From: Deltaproteobacteria bacterium
GTDB lineage: Bacteria > Desulfobacterota > G020345765
Assembly: GCA_030616835.1 (NCBI GenBank)
Contig: JAUWWP010000153.1
Location: 1 to 6,572, forward strand
Direction: 5' to 3'
DNA length: 6,572 nucleotides
Under the pieces are notes generated by a model. That model was not told the origin of the DNA and did no database searches. It was given only the letters and a program-made list of their open reading frames with translations. Both the position numbers and the translations under genes were made by a program. This document shows, piece after piece, positions 1 through 4,884 of the stretch (position 1 is its first letter; every line of letters begins with the position of its first letter).

Positions 1-317
1 AAAAGGCTCCCTCGCTGAAAATTGCCTCCACGAATGCCGTGGTTAAACGATTGAAATTCGGGGAGAAGGGGGTGACCTGCTGTCTGGATCACTTCGGAGA
101 GGACGGGCCTGAGTGCTTTACTGAGGGAACGGTGATCTATATCAATCGGGCTCATCCCCTCTATAAACGAGAATCTAAGAAAAAAGACACCCATATCCTA
201 AATATCACCCGGCTTCTGACCCAGGAGATCTCCCTGATGAAGGATCCAAAGGATCCCCGGGAGGCCTACAGCCGCCAGAGCCATCTACTGCGGGACGCCT
301 TTAGAGATGGAGAGTAG
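1..317 (+). CDS. C-terminal fragment of a probable GHKL/HSP90-like ATP-binding protein
   Basis: The reading frame is open from base 3 to the TAG at 315-317 with no stop before the window edge, so this is the 3' end of a longer gene. A GTG at 39 is only an internal codon. About 104 residues are visible. They include a CCLDHFGEDGPECF stretch, then VIYINRAHPLY, and a helical tail with LLTQEISLMKDP and RQSHLLRDAF. The 'INxxHPLY' segment followed by a long helix resembles, from memory, the C-terminal end of large bacterial proteins with a histidine-kinase/gyrase/HSP90-type ATPase domain. The ATP-binding motifs themselves would lie outside the window, so the family call is tentative. Its base composition is more GC-rich than the nuclease/methylase block that follows, which suggests it is resident flanking DNA. 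No terminator is visible in the 78 bp after its stop. Confidence 0.5.
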   Translation, partial: KAPSLKIASTNAVVKRLKFGEKGVTCCLDHFGEDGPECFTEGTVIYINRAHPLYKRESKKKDTHILNITRLLTQEISLMKDPKDPREAYSRQSHLLRDAFRDGE

Positions 318-395
318 GCCACTTGTCTTGTTGCGGATTCCGTATTTCTGTGATTAAATGGCCGGTTTTCGGAAACTGAAAGGAAGATTTGAAAA

Positions 396-905
396 ATGAA
401 CCAAAAAAGAATATTTGATATCGATGTTACGGGGAGGGTTTCTGCTAAAGGTAGCCAAATATTGGGTGAAGCTCATGAACATTATGCTACTGCTATCATA
501 ATGAGATTAGGTTTTGATGTTTCTGTTTCAAGCGTTAAAGGTGGCTCCTACGATTTATTAATTACTGCCTATGAAAACGGTGTTGGTTCCAGGGAGAATA
601 TTTTAAGAGCACAGGTTAAGACATGTAGTAACAGTATACGATTCATTGGGGGAATTCGAGCAGGAATTGATAGAGAGTATAAAAGCGGTGTTAAGGAGTA
701 TAAATATTCCGAGAAACATAATGATCTTTTAATTGGGGTAAAAAGGGATACCTTGGATTTATACCTGGTGCCGACGAGATTCGTCCGCCACTTTGGAAAA
801 TCAAAGAGTTTAGGTCAACTTGGATGTCTTAAGAATAACTGGGATATATTATTAAACTGGAGAGATAGGTATCTGGAGAGACTATTTGATGAAATCGGAA
901 AGTAG
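396..905 (+). CDS. Putative PD-(D/E)XK restriction endonuclease
   Basis: This 169-residue protein has the layout of a small PD-(D/E)XK nuclease. A helix carries Glu25 (LGEAHEHYATAIIMRLGF), followed by the strand pair GGSYDLL (Asp53) and RAQVKTC (Gln73-x-Lys75), then a C-terminal DLYLVPTRFV strand. G-E / Y-D-L / Q-V-K is the pattern of the family annotated as group I intron-associated or PDDEXK_5-type endonucleases. Gln in place of the second acidic residue is a known variant there. The start is supported by AGGAAG at 381-386, nine bases before the ATG. The gene converges on the methyltransferase gene with only 10 bp between stop codons, as is common for type II R-M pairs. The inferred role is sequence-specific cleavage of DNA not protected by the neighbouring methylase. 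No specificity domain is recognisable, and a repair or Holliday-junction-type nuclease of the same fold is an alternative. Confidence 0.65.
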   Translation: MNQKRIFDIDVTGRVSAKGSQILGEAHEHYATAIIMRLGFDVSVSSVKGGSYDLLITAYENGVGSRENILRAQVKTCSNSIRFIGGIRAGIDREYKSGVKEYKYSEKHNDLLIGVKRDTLDLYLVPTRFVRHFGKSKSLGQLGCLKNNWDILLNWRDRYLERLFDEIGK

Positions 906-917
906 TTACTCCTTTTT
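897..917 (+). terminator. Weak possible terminator at the end of the nuclease gene
   Basis: GG and AGT (897-898, 901-903) can pair with ACT and CC (908-912) around an AGTT loop, with a two-A bulge. TTTTT (913-917) follows directly. The stem is short, and it overlaps the nuclease stop codon and the end of the convergent methylase gene. It is listed only because no other terminator is visible for this gene. Confidence 0.2.
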
Positions 918-2409
918 ATTTCTCTAAGACAATGACCCAATCGGTATTTATTCTTTCTTCTCTGGGGACTTTTATAAAATGTTTGATTATTTCAGAAGCA
1001 AAGTAGGTATTAATCTTGAAACCTATTCTTCCGGCGATTTCCATAAGATATTTCCAACTTTCAACAAGGTAGCCTCTAATTCTATTATTGCCCACTACAA
1101 TAATGTATTTCCCTCCCGGCTTGAGGGCTCGCTTTACCTCGATTAGATTCTCCTGCATGTCAATAAGGTATTTATATAGGATATACGACCTTCTGGGATC
1201 CTTGTCGTAAATCTTTGTCAGCAGTTCGTCTGCATCTTTGAATCCGATTTTATAAAGATGTTTATATTCGCTGTGATTTACGGTTTCGGTCCCAACATGG
1301 ATCCTTTTTAGGGGTGCCAAAGAGCCGTTGGCAATCTCCAGCCAGTACATCTCAAGTTGATGGGTTCGGGGGTAATCCACTGCATTTACATAAGGCGGAG
1401 AGGTTATTGCTAAGTGGAAAAAGTTATCCGGATACTTTATGTCCCTTGCATCACTGTCAATAGGAATTTCGACTTTTATGTCTCTTGGACATATTTGGGA
1501 AAACTTAGCCACCTTCAGCACGCTTGTATCTATGACCTTAATGAACCTACTTAAAGCATCTCCAGGATTAACCCGTTTATTAAGCTTCTTACGAATAACA
1601 GTCCTGGTGCAATTATTATCAGCATTTGAAACCGATCTAATAATAGAGGAAAAGCATATTAAAAAGAAATCCACTATATTTTTGTTTTCCTTTTCTTTAT
1701 AATCTCCCAAATAATCGCTGTCTAAACTCAATATGTTTTTCTTTAAAAAAGTTAATTCTTCAATGATATATTTATTAAACCAGTTATCTCTATAGGGAAA
1801 CTGAATGAATTCTTCCTCGCATAATTTGGAAGTTCTGTATTTTTGAATCTTATTTTTTAATGATCTGTGAGCTTTCTGCAATGCCTCTATATTGATCGGT
1901 GTGAGTTTAACTCGGGCCAGGAATCTGGAGAAAGGATCGACATCAATCGCTACTGAATGCCTCCGGGATAAGAGACATTCAAGGTTCACGGTGGCACTTC
2001 CTGCAAATGGATCCAGTACCCAATCACCTTCGTTAGAATATCTTTGAATCAACCAGCGCGGCAATTCAGGAAAAAATTTTGCCGGAAATTTATGAAGACC
2101 ATGCGTCAGGATGGATTGGTCATAACTGATAAATAAAAATCTGTCGCCATTATTTACTTCCAAATTAAGGGGTATTTCTCCATCCACTACGGTAATCTCT
2201 TCTCCAAAGTCATTCTTTGTTTTTGTAACCTTTGTTTTTTTCTCATCTAATTCAAAAAGAGTTGGCTGCGATATCTCTGTCAGAATTCCATAGTAACTTC
2301 CAGGCTCATTTACGTAGTCAGAGTTAAGATTGCCATTGGCAAGACTATATTGCTTTGGGGAGGTATTTAATTTCTTATTATTCCGAATTTTTAATTCTGA
2401 ACGACTCAT
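916..2409 (-). CDS. DNA methyltransferase, N4-cytosine/N6-adenine type (SPPY motif)
   Basis: This 497-residue protein has the SAM-dependent DNA methylase motifs. A motif X-like segment HGLHKFPAKFFPELPRWLI lies at 103-121, motif I LDPFAGSAT at 132-140, an acidic motif II (AIDVDPF, 154-160), DARDI at 320-324, and the catalytic motif TSPPY at 336-340. A C-terminal LKPGGKYIIVVGN strand (429-441) completes the fold. SPPY is most typical of N4-cytosine methylases, though some N6-adenine enzymes have it. The region 170-315 (helical, with DNWFNKYIIEEL at 208-219) separates motifs II and IV and is the best candidate for target recognition. Residues 1-95 show no motif. The gene starts one base inside the stop of the HTH gene (TAATG), so the two are probably co-transcribed and coupled. 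It converges on the putative nuclease, and protecting host sites against it is the inferred job. The coding DNA is clearly AT-rich. Confidence 0.85.
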   Translation of the reverse strand: MSRSELKIRNNKKLNTSPKQYSLANGNLNSDYVNEPGSYYGILTEISQPTLFELDEKKTKVTKTKNDFGEEITVVDGEIPLNLEVNNGDRFLFISYDQSILTHGLHKFPAKFFPELPRWLIQRYSNEGDWVLDPFAGSATVNLECLLSRRHSVAIDVDPFSRFLARVKLTPINIEALQKAHRSLKNKIQKYRTSKLCEEEFIQFPYRDNWFNKYIIEELTFLKKNILSLDSDYLGDYKEKENKNIVDFFLICFSSIIRSVSNADNNCTRTVIRKKLNKRVNPGDALSRFIKVIDTSVLKVAKFSQICPRDIKVEIPIDSDARDIKYPDNFFHLAITSPPYVNAVDYPRTHQLEMYWLEIANGSLAPLKRIHVGTETVNHSEYKHLYKIGFKDADELLTKIYDKDPRRSYILYKYLIDMQENLIEVKRALKPGGKYIIVVGNNRIRGYLVESWKYLMEIAGRIGFKINTYFASEIIKHFIKVPREERINTDWVIVLEK

Positions 2410-2630
2410 TATCTTGTCTTTCTATTAAAATTAAGACTTATCTGGTATTGCTTTGAGCGCGAATTCTTCAACCACTCAATAATTTCACTTTTTAAATACC
2501 GGTATTCCCTTCCCACCTTGGCATAAGGAAGGTCAGAATCTTTTCTTAATTTCCAGAGGGTTGTTCTTGAAACCCCCAAGAACTCCTGAAGTTCCTCTTC
2601 GTTAAATATCTCTTTGTCTCTAATATCCAT
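2409..2630 (-). CDS. Small helix-turn-helix DNA-binding protein (excisionase/MerR-like HTH_17)
   Basis: This 73-residue protein is almost entirely one winged HTH. NEEELQEFLGVSRTTLWKLR (residues 10-29) gives the two recognition helices, and LPYAKVGREYRYLKSEIIEWL (about 34-54) is the wing and following helix. This pattern is typical of excisionase/HTH_17 proteins. A basic tail (NFNRKTR) follows. It is the first gene of a two-gene unit: its TAA overlaps the methylase ATG by one base. The position resembles that of control proteins in R-M operons, although those are usually XRE-type rather than HTH_17. Control of its own promoter is inferred. An excisionase role is less likely because no integrase is nearby. 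The start at 2630 has no clear Shine-Dalgarno; the in-frame ATG upstream is cut off by a TAA. Confidence 0.75.
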   Translation of the reverse strand: MDIRDKEIFNEEELQEFLGVSRTTLWKLRKDSDLPYAKVGREYRYLKSEIIEWLKNSRSKQYQISLNFNRKTR

Positions 2631-2660
2631 AAATATTTAATAAACGCATATTCTCATATT

Positions 2661-2687
2661 TTAACTTCATTAGATATAAATTAACTT
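2661..2687 (-). repeat. Two AAGTTAA sites spaced 20 bp apart, candidate operator for the HTH gene
   Basis: On the minus strand AAGTTAA occurs at 2687-2681 and again at 2667-2661, a centre spacing of 20 bp (about two helical turns). The first overlaps the proposed -10 of the HTH/methylase promoter and the second lies just past the likely start of transcription. This is where a repressor or activator-repressor would bind. The flanking bases are not conserved between copies and the region is AT-rich, so chance remains possible. Confidence 0.3.
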
Positions 2688-2706
2688 AAATTATAGATGA
2701 TGTCAA
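2678..2706 (-). promoter_or_regulatory. Promoter for the HTH-methyltransferase operon
   Basis: A perfect -35 TTGACA lies at 2706-2701 on the minus strand. With a 17-bp spacer the -10 would be TAATTT (2683-2678), which is only a fair match. Transcription would begin near 2671, about 40 bases before the HTH start. The -35 hexamers of this promoter and the opposing NTPase promoter are 19 bp apart, so the two are close enough to affect each other. Confidence 0.5.
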
Positions 2707-2725
2707 TAGTTTTTTTAATTTTATT

Positions 2726-2754
2726 TTGACTGGAGCCTTTCGGGCAGGTAGAAT
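2726..2754 (+). promoter_or_regulatory. Sigma-70-type promoter for the THEP1 NTPase gene
   Basis: TTGACT (2726-2731) and TAGAAT (2749-2754) are separated by exactly 17 bp, and each hexamer differs from consensus at one position. Transcription would begin near 2761, giving a leader of about 40 bases that contains an 8-codon upstream ORF. The promoter is divergent from that of the HTH-methylase operon. Confidence 0.65.
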
Positions 2755-2776
2755 TATATATGTTTACGGGAGTTTA

Positions 2777-2803
2777 ATGGTGTTTGAATTTATCAAAAAA
2801 TGA
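2777..2803 (+). CDS. Eight-codon upstream ORF coupled to the NTPase start
   Basis: ATG at 2777 opens a frame encoding MVFEFIKK and ends with TGA at 2801-2803. That TGA overlaps the NTPase ATG (2800-2802) as ATGA, the classic coupling overlap. GGGAG at 2768-2772 lies four bases before this ATG, while no Shine-Dalgarno lies close to the NTPase ATG. Ribosomes could therefore load here and restart on the NTPase. Whether the peptide itself matters is unknown, and the arrangement could be fortuitous. Confidence 0.35.
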   Translation: MVFEFIKK

Positions 2804-3330
2804 AAAAGAATCTTCTCCTGACCGGTAATCCCGGGATTGGAAAGTCAACTATAATCAAAAAGGTGGTCTCGGGGCTTAAGGGTCGAGAGCTAAAGGGGTT
2901 CTACACGGAGGAGATCCGGGAGGGGGGGGTTAGGAAGGGGTTTAATATTATTACCCTTGATGGCAAAAAGGGGATACTTGCCCATTGCCGGTTGAAGAGC
3001 CCCTATCGGGTGGGAAAGTACGGGGTGAATATCACCGATTTAGAGACAATTGCGGTTCCCGCAATCCAGCCTTCGGGCAACCCCGAGAGTATCATCATTA
3101 TTGATGAAATCGGGAAAATGGAGTGCTTCTCTAAAAAGTTTGTTGAAGCCCTTTATTATGCCCTGAACTCCGATAATCAGGTGCTCGGGGTCATCAAAAA
3201 GAAAGGAAATGGTCTGGTAAATGCAATTAAGCTACGAGAGGATGTGGAACTGGTCGAGGTTACTTTGAGAAACCGGGATAAGCTTGCTTATCAAATCGTA
3301 GGAATGTTTGAATTGCCTTCCCCAATGTAG
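2800..3330 (+). CDS. THEP1-family P-loop nucleoside-triphosphatase
   Basis: This 176-residue protein is the usual size for the THEP1 (nucleoside-triphosphatase) family. A Walker A GNPGIGKST at residues 9-17 sits at the extreme N-terminus. GFYTEEI (33-39) with a following basic GVRKGF is the conserved second block. VGKYGVN (71-77) and the Walker B IIIIDEIGKME (98-108) follow, and LRNRDKL (156-162) lies near the end. Known members hydrolyse NTPs to NDPs slowly in vitro, and their cellular role is unsettled. The protein has no signal or membrane segment, so it is cytoplasmic. It has its own promoter, and its start lacks a Shine-Dalgarno but overlaps the stop of a short upstream ORF. It sits between an R-M module and a toxin-antitoxin pair. 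A link to defence is not shown by the sequence, and a housekeeping nucleotide-metabolism role is equally possible. Confidence 0.88.
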   Translation: MKKNLLLTGNPGIGKSTIIKKVVSGLKGRELKGFYTEEIREGGVRKGFNIITLDGKKGILAHCRLKSPYRVGKYGVNITDLETIAVPAIQPSGNPESIIIIDEIGKMECFSKKFVEALYYALNSDNQVLGVIKKKGNGLVNAIKLREDVELVEVTLRNRDKLAYQIVGMFELPSPM

Positions 3331-3342
3331 CTTAAATTCTGC

Positions 3343-3370
3343 AATTTGACTTAGCTAATATTAGGTATTA
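3343..3370 (+). repeat. 28-bp direct repeat, left copy (upstream of AbiE)
   Basis: Twenty-eight bases are identical to 4751-4778. The unit contains TTGACT and two overlapping palindromes, TTAGCTAA and CTAATATTAG (3355-3364). In this copy the bases after the repeat are AGGGG, so the position where a -10 would fall reads TAAGGG. It is therefore not a promoter as it stands, unlike the right copy. It begins 12 bp after the NTPase stop codon. Confidence 0.9.
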
Positions 3371-3397
3371 AGGGGAAAAGGGGGACAAAAATAATAG

Positions 3398-3426
3398 TTG
3401 ACTTGGTTTTATTAAATATATATAAT
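3398..3426 (+). promoter_or_regulatory. Near-consensus promoter of the abiE operon
   Basis: TTGACT (3398-3403) and a perfect TATAAT (3421-3426) are separated by 17 bp. Transcription would start near 3433, inside the inverted repeat that follows and only about 24 bases before the antitoxin ATG. A strong promoter with an overlapping operator is what a self-repressed toxin-antitoxin operon needs. Confidence 0.75.
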
Positions 3427-3428
3427 TA

Positions 3429-3449
3429 ACAATAATGTATATTTATTGT
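3429..3449 (+). promoter_or_regulatory. Inverted repeat, probable AbiEi operator
   Basis: ACAATAA (3429-3435) and TTATTGT (3443-3449) are perfect 7-bp inverted arms around a 7-bp spacer. They cover the predicted transcription start just after the -10. AbiEi antitoxins are known to repress their own operon by binding inverted repeats at the promoter, which makes this the natural site. Arm centres 14 bp apart are somewhat off one helical turn, so exact binding geometry is inferred. Confidence 0.55.
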
Positions 3450-3456
3450 ATTTAAT

Positions 3457-4044
3457 ATGAATTATGCCAAGTTAGCCATTTTACGGGATAAACTTTTTTT
3501 CCGGGCCGAGGATGTGGTTACGATCCTGGGGATTCGGCCGGTCTCAGCCCGGGTATTGTGTTCGCGTTATGTTCAAAATGGGTTGTTTACCAGGTTAAAA
3601 CGCGATTACTACATCCTTACCGAAAAATGGAAGGTTTTAACCCCGGAGGAACTCCTTCAGATCGCCAATTTTATCCAGGTGCCGTCCTATATCTCTTTCA
3701 CCACCGCTCTGGCTTTTTACAATCTCACCACCCAGGTGCAGAGGGATTTCTGGGAAAGCGCGGCCTGGAAGCGGACCCGTCGATTTCAGGTCGAGGAAAG
3801 CGAGTTTCATTATTATAAATTGCAGAAGCAGCTTTATTTCGGTTTTCAAAGGACGAACGGAATTTTTATGGCCACCAGGGAAAAGGCCTTATTAGATTCT
3901 CTTTATCTTTATTCCCTGGGCAGGTATCCACTGGATCTCCCTGCCCTGGATTTAGGTAAGGTAGACCGGAAGCAGGTTGAGGGTTGGATAAGGCAATATC
4001 CCCAGAGGACCCAAAAGTTAGTTAAGGAACTATGCAAGATCTGA
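3457..4044 (+). CDS. abiEi: AbiEi-family type IV antitoxin and autorepressor
   Basis: This 195-residue protein has the two-part AbiEi build. An N-terminal winged helix (about 3-55) runs through VVTILGIRPVSARVLCSRYV and ends in the wing LKRDYYIL (47-54). The C-terminal antitoxin domain follows, with VPSYISFTTALAFYNL (75-90), a basic KRTRRF strand (105-110) and the typical GIFMATREKALLDSLYL (135-151). Known AbiEi proteins both repress the operon and neutralise the cognate nucleotidyltransferase toxin without stable complex formation (type IV). Identity is strengthened by the toxin gene overlapping its end by 13 bp. The ATG at 3457 is the first start after an in-frame TAA at 3433 and has no Shine-Dalgarno. 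A six-codon upstream ORF ends one base before it. Confidence 0.85.
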   Translation: MNYAKLAILRDKLFFRAEDVVTILGIRPVSARVLCSRYVQNGLFTRLKRDYYILTEKWKVLTPEELLQIANFIQVPSYISFTTALAFYNLTTQVQRDFWESAAWKRTRRFQVEESEFHYYKLQKQLYFGFQRTNGIFMATREKALLDSLYLYSLGRYPLDLPALDLGKVDRKQVEGWIRQYPQRTQKLVKELCKI

Positions 4045-4697
4045 TTCGTCAGGAAAGATTCGAGATGGAGGTTTTAGACCGCCTGAACAGCGGCCGGTTT
4101 TTAGTCCCACTTGGGTTTGTCGGGGGGACGATGCTAAGGCTTTGCTACGGTTCCAACCGGTTTTCTGTGGACCTGGATTTCTGGTTTGCCCGGGAGATTG
4201 ATTATCCTGATTACTTCAAGAAGTGCCGCGGGCTTTTTAGCAAATATTACCAAATCAGGGATGCCGCTAATAAATTTCACACTATTCTCTTTGAACTTGC
4301 TTCTCCCGAGTATCCCCGCGGATTTAAGATCGAAATGAGAAAGGGGGATAAAAGCTTCCGCTTTACGGAGACCATTGCCTTCAGCCAGTATTCAGATCTG
4401 CAGGTCCGGGTCAAGGTTTTAAGCCTGGAAGATATGTTGGCTGAGAAGATGAAGGCCCTGCTCCAAAGGGGAGAAATCCGGGATGCCTTTGATCTTGAGT
4501 TTATCTTGAGGAGGGGGGTGAAGTTAGAAGTTGACGCCAGGATGCTGGAAAAGGTGCTCACAGTAGTAGATTCGTTCAAGGAAAAAGATTATCAAGTCAA
4601 GTTAGGCTCTTCATTAGGAGCCGAGAACCGGCGTTATTACCGGAAGAATAGGTTTGAGTATTTGGTTTCAGCTATTAAAGGTATCCTCCTCCACTGA
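4032..4697 (+). CDS. abiEii: AbiEii-family nucleotidyltransferase toxin
   Basis: This 221-residue protein shows the four AbiEii motifs. FVGGTMLRLCYG (29-40) is followed by RFSVDLDFWF (43-52), with the metal-binding Asp47-x-Asp49. FKIEMRK (98-104) is next, then SLEDMLAEKMKALLQR (131-146) and RDAFDLEFIL (150-159). This is the DNA polymerase beta-like nucleotidyltransferase fold. Characterised AbiE-family toxins transfer nucleotides to RNA targets and halt growth, aborting phage infection or stabilising DNA; the target here is unknown. All visible catalytic residues are present, so the toxin should be active. Its ATG lies within the antitoxin gene (13-bp overlap), with AAGGA at 4024-4028 only three bases before it, which points to coupled translation and lower yield than the antitoxin. 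No terminator is visible after the stop. Confidence 0.9.
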   Translation: MQDLIRQERFEMEVLDRLNSGRFLVPLGFVGGTMLRLCYGSNRFSVDLDFWFAREIDYPDYFKKCRGLFSKYYQIRDAANKFHTILFELASPEYPRGFKIEMRKGDKSFRFTETIAFSQYSDLQVRVKVLSLEDMLAEKMKALLQRGEIRDAFDLEFILRRGVKLEVDARMLEKVLTVVDSFKEKDYQVKLGSSLGAENRRYYRKNRFEYLVSAIKGILLH

Positions 4698-4750
4698 ACC
4701 ATACTTCGTCCTGCAATATAAAGCAATAGCACAACAACGATTACCCGGGT

Positions 4751-4778
4751 AATTTGACTTAGCTAATATTAGGTATTA
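4751..4778 (+). repeat. 28-bp direct repeat, right copy (promoter-bearing)
   Basis: This copy is identical over 28 bases to 3343-3370, 1,408 bp away. The two copies bracket the AbiE promoter and both genes. It is abutted on the left by an 8-bp palindrome, ACCCGGGT (4743-4750). Because the next bases here are TAAT, the repeat's end completes a perfect TATAAT. No inverted terminal repeats or transposase gene lie at the boundaries. Confidence 0.9.
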
Positions 4779-4782
4779 TAAT
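4754..4782 (+). promoter_or_regulatory. Promoter of the TolB-like/TPR gene, made from the 28-bp repeat
   Basis: TTGACT (4754-4759) and TATAAT (4777-4782) are 17 bp apart. The -35 and the whole spacer lie in the 28-bp repeat, and the -10 straddles its right edge. The spacer holds the overlapping palindromes TTAGCTAA and CTAATATTAG (4763-4772), a possible repressor site. Transcription would start near 4789, leaving a leader of about 96 bases. Confidence 0.7.
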
Positions 4783-4796
4783 AATATGTTATGCGT

Positions 4797-4860
4797 GAGG
4801 CATCTCGATGCTTCGGGATAAAAAAAACGCAAAGTTAATTAACTCAAAACGAGGACTCGT
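4797..4860 (+). promoter_or_regulatory. Structured 5' leader of the TPR gene
   Basis: GAGGCAT (4797-4803) pairs with ATGCTTC (4808-4814) around a CTCG loop, with one G-T pair. An A-run follows (4820-4827), then the palindrome GTTAATTAAC (4834-4843) and a second small hairpin, ACGAG-GA-CTCGT (4849-4860). The last ends ten bases before the ribosome binding site. No U-run follows either stem, so these are not ordinary terminators. No known riboswitch pattern is recognised. Confidence 0.35.
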
Positions 4861-4870
4861 AAAACCTTAC

Positions 4871-4876
4871 AGGAGG
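4871..4876 (+). promoter_or_regulatory. Strong ribosome binding site of the TPR gene
   Basis: AGGAGG lies eight bases before the ATG at 4885 and fixes that start. It is the only full-consensus site in the window, in contrast to the SD-poor starts of the HTH, NTPase and antitoxin genes. Confidence 0.85.
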
Positions 4877-4884
4877 TTTAGGCA

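Noticed and set aside
39..317. GTG at 39 as a true gene start
   Set aside because: The frame is open back to the window edge, no Shine-Dalgarno precedes it, and the residues before it look like a continuation of the same protein.
1439..1702. Plus-strand ORF of 87 codons inside the methylase gene
   Set aside because: It lies wholly opposite conserved methylase sequence, is hydrophobic and low in complexity as expected for an antisense shadow, and matches no family.
3558..3849. ORFs on both strands overlapping abiEi
   Set aside because: They are out of frame with the convincing AbiEi protein and show no domain or start signal of their own.
3371..4750. Transposon ends around AbiE
   Set aside because: The inner edges next to the two 28-bp repeats (AGGGGAAAAGG and ACCCGGGT) do not form inverted repeats, and there is no transposase, so a conventional IS is not supported.
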